Positions 43,407 through 52,467 are shown, counted from the first letter of the stretch. The stretch is DNA of 64,000 nucleotides from Bin5 sp022821545 (GCA_963664085.2 CAXXLO010000002.1:1488001-1552000); one strand, 5' to 3'. Translations and numbers: made by a program. The notes: generated by a model from the letters alone, not told the origin.

Positions 43407-44615
43407 TCACCGACCATTGCCGTTCAGGCCGCAATACTCGGCGGCGCTGAGGGCGTAGACCTGCGCGGCCTGCGTCAGGCGCGAGAGCGATACCCACTCC
43501 ACGTCCGAATGGGCCGTCTCATTGGAGGGGCCGTAGTAGAAAGAGGGCACGCCGCCGAGATTGACGTACAGGTTGGCGTCGCCGACTATGCGTTTGCCCG
43601 CGATGACCGCCTGGTCGCCATGAACAAAGCGGTGCGCCTGCGCGACCGCCTGCACCGCGGGATCGTCCCCGGGCGTTTCGAACGGTTCACGTTCGTGGAT
43701 CATGCTTACGTCCAGCTCCAGCTGCCCGGCCGCGGCGATCGGCGCGGCCAGTTCCCGCAACTCGGCCAGCGCCTCCTCCGCGCTGGCGCGCGGCCCCCAG
43801 CGCAGCGTCCCGCTCAGCCGGCAAAGCAAGGGCGTGCGATTGAAATAGTCGCCTCCCTCCACAATGCCCACGTCGATGCGTTCCGCCCCCGCCAGGGGGT
43901 GCTGGGCGCCGGCGTCCAGTTCCTCCTGGTAGGCGGTGATGCGCTGGATCAGGTCGCCGACGAAGCGAATCGGGTTCTCGCCGAAGGGGACGTAGGTGGT
44001 GTGCGTCCCGCCGCGTGGGGAACTGAGTTCGATGTTGAAAACCATCGAGCCCATGCTCATGACCCACAGTTCGTTCCAGCCTTCGCCGATCAGGATTCTG
44101 TCGCCGCCGATGCGTCCGCTCTTGAAGTCCTCGATCAGGGCCAGGGGGCCGTCCTTTTCCGCCTCCGGCTCCTCGTGGCCGACGATGGCCGAGATCCAGA
44201 GGTCGCCGGCCAGGCTGATGCCGGATGATTTGAGCGCCCGCAGCGCGCCCAGCTTGGCGGCCATCGCTCCCTTCATATCGGTGGCGCCGCGCCCGTAGAG
44301 GCGGTCTCCCTCGCGGCGGCAGGGCGCGCAGTCGCCGATCGGGATCGTGTCCAGGTGCCCGTTCAGCATCAGGCTGGGGCCGGCGCCCGTCCCCGCCAGC
44401 CGCGCGTAGATGTTGTAGCGTTCGCCGTTCACCCGGCGCAGGTCGACGTCGAAGTCGAGTTCGCGCAGCTGCGCGGCGTAGTACTGGCAGACATCCGCCT
44501 CCTCCATCGTCACGCTGGGGATCTCCACCATCGCCTGCGCCTGCCGGGCGATCCACTCGCCGTCAACCGCGTCCTTCAGGGCTGTCCACTGCTCCTGGTT
44601 CTGCTTCTGTTTCAT
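43407..44615 (-). CDS. M20-family metallopeptidase/deacylase (ArgE/DapE type)
   Basis: 402-residue two-zinc hydrolase. Ligand and catalytic motifs are in order: LNGHLDTIP, GRGATDMKG, IVGHEEPEAEKDG with the catalytic Glu pair, and a C-terminal NETAHSDVEWV His. The dimerisation domain lies between (about 190-300). It would remove an acyl or carbamoyl group from an amino acid-like substrate. GGAGAA precedes the ATG. It is the last gene of the eight-gene operon that starts with the binding protein at 52467. Confidence 0.92.
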   Translation of the reverse strand: MKQKQNQEQWTALKDAVDGEWIARQAQAMVEIPSVTMEEADVCQYYAAQLRELDFDVDLRRVNGERYNIYARLAGTGAGPSLMLNGHLDTIPIGDCAPCRREGDRLYGRGATDMKGAMAAKLGALRALKSSGISLAGDLWISAIVGHEEPEAEKDGPLALIEDFKSGRIGGDRILIGEGWNELWVMSMGSMVFNIELSSPRGGTHTTYVPFGENPIRFVGDLIQRITAYQEELDAGAQHPLAGAERIDVGIVEGGDYFNRTPLLCRLSGTLRWGPRASAEEALAELRELAAPIAAAGQLELDVSMIHEREPFETPGDDPAVQAVAQAHRFVHGDQAVIAGKRIVGDANLYVNLGGVPSFYYGPSNETAHSDVEWVSLSRLTQAAQVYALSAAEYCGLNGNGR

Positions 44616-44639
44616 CCTTATTCTCCATCTGTTCCTACC

Positions 44640-45896
44640 CTATCGTTTTGCGCGGCTGGCATATCCGCAATGTCCTGATGCGCCAATAATGTCCTGATGC
44701 CCCAATGATGTGAAGCGCCGACTTTCGGCCAGGCTCCCCGCTGCCTCCGCCAGCAGGTCAATCTCCTCCTCCAGCAGAAAGAAGGGAACGCTGGCCCGCA
44801 CACCGTTGTGGGCGATGGTCAGCGGACGCACGATGATCGGGTTCGGCCGCCGCTCGCGCAGGGCGCGGGTCACCTCTTCGCCGTCCCATCCGGCTACCGA
44901 GAAAGCCGCGAGCGCGGCCGAACGCTCTCCTTCAAGCGGCGTGTGGAGCGTGACGCCGGGAATGGCGCCCAGGGCCTGTTTGAGGCGATCGCTGAGCTGC
45001 GCCGTGCGCGCCCAGATGCTCTCCAACCCGATCTCCGTCAGGTAGTCGGCGGCAAAAGCCCACGTATGTACCAGCGGCCACGACCAGGGGCCGTATTCGA
45101 ACCGCTCCGCGCCCTCCTTCAGCGCATAGTCATCAGTATCGTAGCGCAGCCAGGCCTCGGCGCGCCCGCCGGCATAGGTGACCTGCAAGGCATCGAGTCG
45201 TTCAGGACGCAGGTAGAGCGCGCCGGCGGCATAGGGTGCGTACATCCATTTATAGGAGAGGATGCCGGCAAAATCGCAGCCCATCGCCGCCAGATCGATG
45301 GGAAAGAGGCCCGCTGAGTGGGCGAGATCGACGAAAGTGAGGATGCCGCGTTCCCTGGCCAGCCCGCAGAGTTGCTCGACGGGAAGCCGGAAACCGGTCT
45401 CGGTGGTGACGTGGCTGATCGCGAGTAGGCGTGTGCGCTCGCTGATGCGCGCGGCGAACGCCTCCAGCTGCGCCTCCGGATCGGCCAGCAGCGGCGCCTT
45501 GACCACCTCGACGCCGTGCCGGTCCCGCAAGTGCAGTGAGGGCAGGTGGAGAGCGGCCTCCTCTTCCTCCGTGATCAGCAACTGGTCCCCGCGCCGCCAG
45601 TCGAGGCCCCGCAGGACCGTCTGATAGCCTTCACTCACCCCGCGCATGACGGCCAGCGTCTCCGGCGCGACGCCGAAAAAGCGCGCCAGCACAGCCTTGG
45701 AACGGGACCGCCGCGCGTACTCCTCGTCCGGGTAGACGATGTGCATCGGCCCTCGCGTCGCCAGTTCTTCCATCAGGCGCGCATGTTCGGCGGCGATGGC
45801 GCGCGGGGTTACGCTCACGCCGCCGTTCTGAAACCAGACATACTGCGCCAGCGCGGGGATGTCGGCGCGGATCTTCTCAACTGTCGCGCGCTGCAT
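44640..45896 (-). CDS. Class V PLP aminotransferase-fold protein
   Basis: 418-residue fold-type I PLP enzyme of the class V group (cysteine desulfurase/isopenicillin N epimerase-like). Key sites are the SHVTTETG segment (161-168), the cofactor-binding Asp190 and stacking His193 (VDLAHSAG), and Schiff-base Lys216 (SYKWMYAPY). The ATG at 45896 is chosen; a longer frame to 46328 lies antisense-free only because it overlaps the nitrilase gene in another frame. The C-terminal 20 residues are encoded by a 19-bp near-repeat (AATGTCCTGATGC twice, 44669-44700). Confidence 0.9.
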   Translation of the reverse strand: MQRATVEKIRADIPALAQYVWFQNGGVSVTPRAIAAEHARLMEELATRGPMHIVYPDEEYARRSRSKAVLARFFGVAPETLAVMRGVSEGYQTVLRGLDWRRGDQLLITEEEEAALHLPSLHLRDRHGVEVVKAPLLADPEAQLEAFAARISERTRLLAISHVTTETGFRLPVEQLCGLARERGILTFVDLAHSAGLFPIDLAAMGCDFAGILSYKWMYAPYAAGALYLRPERLDALQVTYAGGRAEAWLRYDTDDYALKEGAERFEYGPWSWPLVHTWAFAADYLTEIGLESIWARTAQLSDRLKQALGAIPGVTLHTPLEGERSAALAAFSVAGWDGEEVTRALRERRPNPIIVRPLTIAHNGVRASVPFFLLEEEIDLLAEAAGSLAESRRFTSLGHQDIIGASGHCGYASRAKR

Positions 45897-45931
45897 GGGG
45901 AGATCCCGGAGGTCGGTGTCCGGCAGCCGTC

Positions 45932-46798
45932 TCAGCTGTCGGCCGCTGCCGGCTGCGGTTCGAGCAGCTCGTGATACGTGTCCGGACGCCGCATTCCCAG
46001 GTAGCAGTCCTTGAGCGTCGGATAGCGCTCCTTGATCTCGCCGCTGTACCACGTCTCGTAGCCGGCATCGAGGTCGACGTCCGCGAAAGTGAGGCCGGGC
46101 CGGTGTGACGTGTTCGCCAGCGTCCGGCCGTACGGGTCGACGATGCGCGAATGGCCCATGGAGCGGCCCGCCAGGAACGGCTGCATCACGAAATGGGAGG
46201 AGGCCAGGTAGACCTGGTTGTCGATGGCGCGGGCGTTGACGATCGACTCGATGTGGTCGCCTGTGTAGTCGATGCACATGGTGGGGAAGAGCAGCAAATG
46301 CGCCCCCTTCAGCGCCAGGATGCGCCACATCTCTGGATAGTGAATATCCATGCAGATGCCCATGCCCACGCGGCCGAAATCACACTCGAAGACCGGGTAG
46401 CCCAGGTCGCCCGGCAGCACCTCGTCCTCTTCGCCGGGGGCCAGGTGCATCTTGCGGTACTTGCCCATCAGGTCCCCCTTGCGGTCCAGGAAGACGCCCG
46501 TATTGTAGACGTTTTCGCCATCCCGCTCGCGCTGGCTGTAAGCGACGTAAAGGTTGTTGTCGCTGGCGCGCTGCGCGAATTGGGCCAGCGTTTCGCCGCC
46601 GGGTATCGGTTCAGGCAGCTGCGGCACGTATTCCGGCGCGCAGCCCACCACGTCAGGCTCCTCGGGCAGGAGGACGATGTCGGCGCGGGCATCGCCGGCG
46701 CGGTCGATCATCTCCAGGCAGCGTTCGATGCAGCGGCTGGGATAGCTGGGCGGATCGTCGTGCAGGATGCTGGCGGTGGCCAGGCGGGCGGGTCTCAT
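45932..46798 (-). CDS. Carbon-nitrogen hydrolase (nitrilase superfamily)
   Basis: 288-residue amidase-type hydrolase. The catalytic triad is complete: Glu at 46-47 (LLPEEPD), Lys116 (YRKMHLA) and Cys149 (GMGICMDIHYPE). The fold ends with RSMGHSRIVDPYGRTLAN, standard for the family. It would cleave a non-peptide C-N bond such as a carbamoyl or amide group. The start overlaps the deacetylase gene stop by 4 bp and it lies 35 bp before the class V gene, so the genes are tightly coupled. Confidence 0.93.
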   Translation of the reverse strand: MRPARLATASILHDDPPSYPSRCIERCLEMIDRAGDARADIVLLPEEPDVVGCAPEYVPQLPEPIPGGETLAQFAQRASDNNLYVAYSQRERDGENVYNTGVFLDRKGDLMGKYRKMHLAPGEEDEVLPGDLGYPVFECDFGRVGMGICMDIHYPEMWRILALKGAHLLLFPTMCIDYTGDHIESIVNARAIDNQVYLASSHFVMQPFLAGRSMGHSRIVDPYGRTLANTSHRPGLTFADVDLDAGYETWYSGEIKERYPTLKDCYLGMRRPDTYHELLEPQPAAADS

Positions 46799-47793
46799 TG
46801 ACTGGAACCTCCGACGGATAGGGTGATCGGCTGCGACAGGTCCACGGTAACCCGCAGCGTGTCCAGCTTGACGAGCAGCCCGGGCTGGGGCTGGCCGTCG
46901 AGGATGACGACCGGGTTGCGGCGCAGGTTGGGCGGCGTCTTGATGTCAACGGTAACCTGCCGGCTGGCAACCGCGGCCGGCAGATCGCGCAGCTGCAGGC
47001 GGTAGCTCTCCTCCCCCGCGGCCGACACGGTGTCGATCTGCAGATGACGCCGGCAGACGATGTAGTCGAGAATCTCCTCGGCGGTCGCGGTCCACACCTT
47101 GTCGCCGCTTTCGATCACGGCGTTCAGCCGCGCGCGGTGCTCGTCGATGTACAGGTCCTTGTTCTCGTGGGGGATGGTCGGCGCCGGACAGTGGCAGTAG
47201 TCGATCACCCAACCCGACTCGCGCTGCGCCTGTGTCAGCCGGTGGTGGGAGTCGAACGCGGCGAAGAGCGGCGTCCACGCCTGGTGCAGGTTGGCGACGC
47301 GGCTGAGGAACCAGAGGTCGGCGTCGGGCCGGTTGATGTCGTCGGTGACCGAAAGCGCGCAGAGGTAGCCGTGCTCCTGCAGCGCCGCGGTGATCTTCGG
47401 CGTGATGTTGGCATTGCTGCCCGGCGCCGTGTAGACCGTCACGCGATGGCCGATCGCGTCCTCCAGCACCTCCTTGGCCTGGCGCACTTCCAGGTCGATG
47501 TTCTCCTCGACGATGCCGTGCGTCCATGAGTGGTTGCCCACGCCCCAGCCCATGTCGATCAGCTCGCGCAGCCTGTCCGCGCCCATATGATGGTAGCCGT
47601 TGTAGCTGGAGTTGCCCACGCGCCGCACTTCGCCCATCTGCCCCACCACGACCTCCACGTGGCCGGGCAGCCCCAGTTCCTCGTGCAGGGGAACGACATG
47701 GTCGAACAGCTCCGTGAGCGCCTCGTCGTAAGTGACCGTGTAGGCCCACTCCTTGCCGTGCTTAAACGTGGTTGGCGAGATGGAGATACTCAT
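46795..47793 (-). CDS. Polysaccharide deacetylase (NodB-fold) family protein
   Basis: 332-residue carbohydrate-esterase-4-fold protein. TYDEALTELFDH gives the first-motif acid, and NHSWTHG the metal His pair with normal spacing. A C-terminal beta domain of about 90 residues (from LQIDTVSA) is added. There is no signal peptide, so unlike wall deacetylases it would act inside the cell on a small amide or N-acetyl sugar; PuuE-type allantoinases have this fold too. The ATG at 47793 is chosen by family length. It overlaps the nitrilase gene by 4 bp. Confidence 0.85.
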   Translation of the reverse strand: MSISISPTTFKHGKEWAYTVTYDEALTELFDHVVPLHEELGLPGHVEVVVGQMGEVRRVGNSSYNGYHHMGADRLRELIDMGWGVGNHSWTHGIVEENIDLEVRQAKEVLEDAIGHRVTVYTAPGSNANITPKITAALQEHGYLCALSVTDDINRPDADLWFLSRVANLHQAWTPLFAAFDSHHRLTQAQRESGWVIDYCHCPAPTIPHENKDLYIDEHRARLNAVIESGDKVWTATAEEILDYIVCRRHLQIDTVSAAGEESYRLQLRDLPAAVASRQVTVDIKTPPNLRRNPVVILDGQPQPGLLVKLDTLRVTVDLSQPITLSVGGSSQ

Positions 47794-47841
47794 GATGTTT
47801 CCTGTTTCTTGTTTATCGGTCTGTCCGTCTTTCACAGACCG

Positions 47842-49098
47842 TCAGGAGATGCGATTGCGCTCCGCCACGGTGCGCACGATCGACGCCGCCAGTTCGCAGT
47901 CCTGCGTCTCGTATTTCTCGCAGAATGAGGACCAGCGCACAAAATTGAGCAGAAAATCGTGGGCGTTGGGGCAGCTTTCCGCGCTATAGGTATACCTGCG
48001 GGAGGCCGGCGGCAGCGCGAACTGATGGGTCCGGTTGCCGGCGCGCTCATGCAAAAAGGTGCAGGCCTGCGGCATCAGGTAGTAGCGCCCCTGCCCCGCG
48101 CCCGGAATGCCGGCGTCGGCCACCTGCTGGGCGAACTCCGCCGGCGTGCAACCGAAGGCGGCCGGGTCGATGCTGAAACCGGCCATCCAGCAGGAATAGA
48201 CGTCCATGTAATCGGGAATGGCCAGGGGTGTAATGCCCGGAATCCCGGCCAGCAACTCGCTCAACAGCCGGATCATGCGGTCCCGCTGCGCCACCTGCGG
48301 CTGGATGATCTCGAGCTGGCCGAGCGTTATCGCGGCCGTGGCCTGTGGCATGCGGTAGGCGTACCCCAGCGCGGAGTGAACCCTGCCGAAACCGCCCGGC
48401 GCCATCTCGCCGCCGCGGCTGTGGCCGATAAAGCGCAGCGCTTCGGCCAGTTCGTCGTCATCGGTGACGACACAGCCGCCGACGTCGGAGCCGAGCGTCT
48501 TTTCGGAGTCGAATGAGAAGCCCGCGGCCTGGGCAAGCGTACCCGCGAAGCGCCCTTTGTAGCGGCCAAAGACCGCCTGGCACACATCCTCGTAGACGAA
48601 GAGCCCGTGCCTGGCCGCCAGCTCGTTGATCGGGTCCATGTCGCAGATGATGCCCGTCTTATGCACAACCAGCACAGCGCGCGTCCGGTCGCTGATACAG
48701 GCTTCGATTGTCTCAGCGCTCACGTTGACGCTGCCCGGCTCCGTGTCGGCGAAGACGGGGATGTAGTTTTCCAGGCAGAGGCCCTGGATCGTGCCGAAGT
48801 CGGTGATCGGGCTGACGATGATCTCGTCGCCCGGTTCAAAGGGGAAGGCCGCGGCCAGAACGCCGAGCGCCGGTGTACAGCCGGGCGTGGCGATGCAGTG
48901 CCGCACGCCCAGTTCGGCGGCAAAGTTCCTCTCGAAGCGCCCGATCATGTCGACCGTGAGGCCGCTGTCCACCACCTCTTGCAGATACGCGGCGCAGTTC
49001 GGCCCCATCGTGCGGGGAAAGGGGGAGGGCAGCGCGGCCTCTTCCCCGTTGAGGCTGGCCGCGCCGTACGTCGCGCGTACTCTCGATGCAGTCGTCAT
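47842..49098 (-). CDS. DegT/DnrJ/EryC1-family PLP aminotransferase
   Basis: 418-residue sugar aminotransferase-like enzyme. The PLP Lys is Lys200 in SFDSEKTLGSDVGG; the preceding YEDVCQAVF gives the Asp/Gln that hold the ring, and ATPGCTPALGVLA is the phosphate loop. It would aminate a keto-sugar or a related substrate. The start may be the ATG at 49098 or the TTG at 49113. It lies 18 bp after the permease gene, in one operon with the importer, which suggests it acts on the imported compound. Confidence 0.9.
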   Translation of the reverse strand: MTTASRVRATYGAASLNGEEAALPSPFPRTMGPNCAAYLQEVVDSGLTVDMIGRFERNFAAELGVRHCIATPGCTPALGVLAAAFPFEPGDEIIVSPITDFGTIQGLCLENYIPVFADTEPGSVNVSAETIEACISDRTRAVLVVHKTGIICDMDPINELAARHGLFVYEDVCQAVFGRYKGRFAGTLAQAAGFSFDSEKTLGSDVGGCVVTDDDELAEALRFIGHSRGGEMAPGGFGRVHSALGYAYRMPQATAAITLGQLEIIQPQVAQRDRMIRLLSELLAGIPGITPLAIPDYMDVYSCWMAGFSIDPAAFGCTPAEFAQQVADAGIPGAGQGRYYLMPQACTFLHERAGNRTHQFALPPASRRYTYSAESCPNAHDFLLNFVRWSSFCEKYETQDCELAASIVRTVAERNRIS

Positions 49099-49116
49099 TG
49101 TAGATGTTTCCAATTC

Positions 49117-50016
49117 TCAACGTCCTGACAGCCCGGTCAGCAGAATTCCCTCCATGAAATAGCGCTGGGCGGCGAAGAAAAGAATCAGTACCGGGATCAG
49201 CGTCAGCGTGGAAGCGGCCATGAGGTAGTTCCACTGCGTGTACCGTTGATCGCGGAAGAACTGCAGGCCCAGCGCCAGCGTGCGCATGTGCGGCTTGTTC
49301 ATATAGATGAGCGGCCCCATGAAATCGTTCCAGTTGGAGAGAACGGTAAAGACCGTGATGACTGCCAGCGGCGCCTTGGAAAAGGGCAGAATGATCTCCC
49401 ACCACACGCGCAGGCTGGACGCGCCGTCGATATAGGCCGCCTCGTCGTAGTCGTAGGGCAACGTGAGGTAGAACTGGCGCAAAAGAAAAATATAGAAGGC
49501 GCCCCCGCCGAAAAAGGCAGGCACGGTCAGGGGCAGAAAAGTATTCACCCAGCCCAGGCGGGTGAAGAGGACAAAGGTGGGGATCAGAGTGACGATGCTC
49601 GGCAGCATCATCGTAGAAAGCAGCACCCCGAAAAGGACCTCCCGCTCAGGAAAGCGGCGGCGGGCGAAGCCGAAGGCGACCAGGCTGGCCGAGAGAACGG
49701 TGCCGAAGGTTGCCAGGCCGGTGACAACGAGCGTGTTGCGCAGATAGAGAAAGAAAGGGAACTTCTGAATGGCAACCAGATAGTTCGACCAGAGGAAGGG
49801 GCGCGGGATCAGCTCCGGCGGGTAGGCGAAGATCTGCGGCGAATCCTTGAGCGAAGTGCTGATCATCCAGATGTTGGGGAAGAGCAGCACAAGGCAGACC
49901 AAGCTGAGAAAAAGATAAAGGCCAAGGCGCGCCAACCCGCTCATCGAGAGCCCCGCGGCGCCCCTTTTACGCCCGCCTGTCAATGCAAGAGGAACTTCTG
50001 CGCTTGTCTCAGTCAT
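49117..50016 (-). CDS. CUT1-type sugar ABC permease (MalG/UgpE-like)
   Basis: 299-residue membrane subunit. The first helix lies at about 29-50, and the EAA loop (DEAAYIDGASSLRVWWEIILP) is at about 192-212, the docking site for the missing ATPase. The C-terminus ends in AAQRYFMEGILLTGLSGR, typical of the UgpE side. The ATG at 50016 is chosen; it has no ribosome site and abuts a heptamer-like stretch (GTAGTTT, CTGGTTC). It pairs with the permease at 50093-51004. Confidence 0.93.
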   Translation of the reverse strand: MTETSAEVPLALTGGRKRGAAGLSMSGLARLGLYLFLSLVCLVLLFPNIWMISTSLKDSPQIFAYPPELIPRPFLWSNYLVAIQKFPFFLYLRNTLVVTGLATFGTVLSASLVAFGFARRRFPEREVLFGVLLSTMMLPSIVTLIPTFVLFTRLGWVNTFLPLTVPAFFGGGAFYIFLLRQFYLTLPYDYDEAAYIDGASSLRVWWEIILPFSKAPLAVITVFTVLSNWNDFMGPLIYMNKPHMRTLALGLQFFRDQRYTQWNYLMAASTLTLIPVLILFFAAQRYFMEGILLTGLSGR

Positions 50017-50092
50017 TGGTAGTTTCTGGTTCTTGGTAACCCCACCCCTACGCCGCAACTCACGAAAAACTGACTACTGAAAACCGCTGCTT
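50017..50092. repeat. Heptamer-like spacer with a 23-bp copy of 12144-12166
   Basis: The spacer between the two permease genes reads partly as 7-mers. Bases 50065-50087 match 12144-12166 at 22 of 23 positions, same orientation. No Shine-Dalgarno is visible next to the start at 50016. Confidence 0.7.
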
Positions 50093-51004
50093 TCAACGTT
50101 CGGCTTCGTAAAAGACCCAGAGCCGGGCCATGCGCAGCTGGATCACGGTAAAGACCAGAATGATGACAAAGAGCACCCACGCCAGCGCCGATGCGTACCC
50201 CATCTTGAAAAAGCGGAAAGCGTTGTTGTAGAGATAAAGGACGTAGAACAGGGTCGAGTTGGCCGGGCCGCCGGCGGTAATGATATAGGCGCCGGTGAAG
50301 ACCTGAAAAGTGCCGATGATGCCGAGCACCAGGTTGAAAAAGATCAACGGCGTCATCATGGGCACGGTAATATGGCGGAAACGATGCCACAGATTAGCGC
50401 CGTCAATGCCGGCGGCCTCATAGAGGACGCGGGGCACGTTCTGCAGTCCGGCGAGAAAGATAATGGCGCTGCCGCCGATGCCCCAGAGCCCCATGATCAC
50501 GAATACGAGCTTGGTGATCTTGGGGTTGAACAGCCAGTTGAAAGTGGGCAGACCCAGGGCTTGCAGGACGGCGTTGACCAGGCCGAAATCGCCCGAAAAG
50601 AGCATCCCCCAGGTCAGGGCGCTGGCCACTGCCGGCGTTATGACCGGCAGGTAATAAAGCGTTCGATAGAGATTGATGCCGCGCACCTGCACGCTCAACA
50701 GGAGGGCCACCAGGAAGGCGACGAACAGGTTCAGTGGAACCGAGAGAATTACGAAGTAGAAGGTGTTATAAAGAGTGAGCCCGAAAAGGCGGTCATTAAC
50801 GAAGAGCTTGGTGTAGTTGTCCAGCCCCAGCCAGTCCGCGCCGGAGAGCACCGAATACTTGGTGAACGAGAAGTAGATGGAGGCCGCCATCGGCCCAATC
50901 GTAAAGATCACGAAGCCGGCCAGCCAGGGGAGAATATACAGCCGGCCTTCCCACGCTTCTTTGCGGGCGAGAGGGCCCGGCCTGTTCTTGGTTTGGAGCG
51001 CCAT
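50093..51004 (-). CDS. CUT1-type sugar ABC permease (MalF/UgpA-like)
   Basis: 303-residue membrane subunit. The first helix is at about 23-45 (LPWLAGFVIFTIGPMAASIYF), followed by LSGADWLGLDNYTKLF and six helices in all. The EAA loop is at about 197-206 (YEAAGIDGAN), and the end is LRMARLWVFYEAER. It pairs with the downstream permease and the binding protein upstream to form the importer. No ribosome site is clear; the start abuts the heptamer array at 51012-51102. Confidence 0.93.
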   Translation of the reverse strand: MALQTKNRPGPLARKEAWEGRLYILPWLAGFVIFTIGPMAASIYFSFTKYSVLSGADWLGLDNYTKLFVNDRLFGLTLYNTFYFVILSVPLNLFVAFLVALLLSVQVRGINLYRTLYYLPVITPAVASALTWGMLFSGDFGLVNAVLQALGLPTFNWLFNPKITKLVFVIMGLWGIGGSAIIFLAGLQNVPRVLYEAAGIDGANLWHRFRHITVPMMTPLIFFNLVLGIIGTFQVFTGAYIITAGGPANSTLFYVLYLYNNAFRFFKMGYASALAWVLFVIILVFTVIQLRMARLWVFYEAER

Positions 51005-51011
51005 AACTGCA

Positions 51012-51102
51012 GTGGTTAGTGGTCAGTGGCCGGTAGTTGGTAGCCGGCAGTTGGCGGCCCGCGGCAGGTGGTGAGCAGTCAACGGGTGACAGTCAGCGGC
51101 CA
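51012..51102. repeat. Degenerate heptanucleotide tandem array, 13 units
   Basis: Thirteen consecutive 7-mers, mostly G-Y-R-G-Y-Y-R: GTGGTTA, GTGGTCA, GTGGCCG, GTAGTTG, GTAGCCG, GCAGTTG, GCGGCCC, GCGGCAG, GTGGTGA, GCAGTCA, ACGGGTG, ACAGTCA, GCGGCCA. It fills 91 of the 134 bp between the binding-protein stop and the permease start. It resembles the heptamer STRR repeats of cyanobacterial intergenic DNA, with more divergence. Confidence 0.8.
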
Positions 51103-51138
51103 GCCGTCGCGAAAACGACTGGCCGCCGGGTATTGCCG

Positions 51139-52467
51139 TTACGAGTTGACGAGGGCGGTCGACTCTTCGGCGAGCTGGCCGAGAATCTCCTCGACGGGGC
51201 GTGTTCCCAGCACCATCTCGTCCCAGGCCACGTTCCAGTACGTGTTGATCCACTCGGACTCTTTGGGGCTCGTGCGATAGGTGCGCAGAATCGGGCGGAT
51301 CGCCTCGTAGACCTCCGTATCCTCCCATTCGTAGACGGTGGCCGGCGCGACGCGCTTGATCGACGGGAAGCGGCCGCCGCCGATCTTGGCATAGATGCTG
51401 GCTGCGGCTTCGGAGAAGGAGCGCTCCTTGTACCAGGCCCAGGCCGGATCGACGCTGCCGGGGCTGCTGGAAAAGTAGAAAGAGTTGAGCGCCGCGACGG
51501 AGTACTGTCCGCTCGGCCCCGTGGGGAAGGGCACCATGCCGATGTCGAAGAGATCGGGCGCGCCGTCCTGGACGATCGTGCGCGTGTACCACTGGCCGGC
51601 CATGGTGGCCATGGAGCGGCCGTTCGTATAACTGATCGGCTGCTCGGTCGTGCTGGAGCCGGGCAGGGGGGTCAATCCTTCGAGGTAGAACTGCTGGATC
51701 CACTTCCACAGGGCGACGTTCTCCTCGTTGTCCATGATGCTGGCGGAGAAGTCGTCGTTCCACTGCTCCGTGCCCCACGCCCAGGCGAGCATGACGTAGA
51801 CCGAGACGCTGCGCCCCGACCCCATCTCGTAGCCGTAAATGGGAACGCCGTCCTGTTCGCTGGTGAACTCCTTGGCGAACTGGTGCCAGGCGTCGTAGTC
51901 CCAGTCACCGTTTTCGTTCATCTCCTTGGGTGTGGTGGCGCCGGCCTCGTTGACCGCCGAGAGGTTGTACCAGTGCAGCCAGCCGCTGATGAACCAGGCG
52001 AGGCCGTAGGTTTCGCCTTCGATCGTCTCCTTGGCGTAGTCGAAGAAGTCGTCGGCCGAGATCTCTGTGTCCGAATCGATCAGGTCGTCCAGCGGGCCGA
52101 TGACGTTGTTCTCTATGAAGAGCGGCAGCCACTGCCAGTAGCCGTAAATCACATCATACTCGGAACCGCCGGCAATCGAGGTGAGCAGCTTCTCAGTAAA
52201 GCCGGCCCACGGCGCCTGTTCGCGAATGATCTCGTAGTCCGGGTACTTCTCGGTGAAATAGTCGATGAACTGCTGGTCGGCTTCGACCCAGGCATCGGTG
52301 CCGGTGGGGTCGTAGTCGAAAATGTAGGCGGTCTCCTTCTCGGCCATCATGGAGCCGTCGTCCATGGCGCCGTCCTGGGCCACCGGCGCACAGGCGGCGA
52401 GTGCCAGCCCCGTACCGGCCAGGCCGGCATTCCGCATAAACTCGCGGCGACTCAATTGCTTGCTCAT
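51139..52467 (-). CDS. Extracellular solute-binding lipoprotein with Tat-type signal
   Basis: 442-residue binding protein. The signal has SRREFMR (Tat motif) at 6-12 and lipobox LAAC before APVAQD, so it is probably exported folded and lipidated at about Cys26. The mature region has repeated Trp/Tyr motifs typical for family 1 sugar-binding proteins. GGAGAAAG before the ATG supports the start. It heads the eight-gene operon 52467-43407, and its leader may be about 250 nt if the promoter at 52726 is right. Confidence 0.93.
   Translation of the reverse strand: MSKQLSRREFMRNAGLAGTGLALAACAPVAQDGAMDDGSMMAEKETAYIFDYDPTGTDAWVEADQQFIDYFTEKYPDYEIIREQAPWAGFTEKLLTSIAGGSEYDVIYGYWQWLPLFIENNVIGPLDDLIDSDTEISADDFFDYAKETIEGETYGLAWFISGWLHWYNLSAVNEAGATTPKEMNENGDWDYDAWHQFAKEFTSEQDGVPIYGYEMGSGRSVSVYVMLAWAWGTEQWNDDFSASIMDNEENVALWKWIQQFYLEGLTPLPGSSTTEQPISYTNGRSMATMAGQWYTRTIVQDGAPDLFDIGMVPFPTGPSGQYSVAALNSFYFSSSPGSVDPAWAWYKERSFSEAAASIYAKIGGGRFPSIKRVAPATVYEWEDTEVYEAIRPILRTYRTSPKESEWINTYWNVAWDEMVLGTRPVEEILGQLAEESTALVNS

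Noticed and set aside
51012..51102. Possible CRISPR array
   Set aside because: Units are 7 bp and contiguous; there are no spacers and no cas genes in the window. The same holds for the 14-28-bp tandem repeats.
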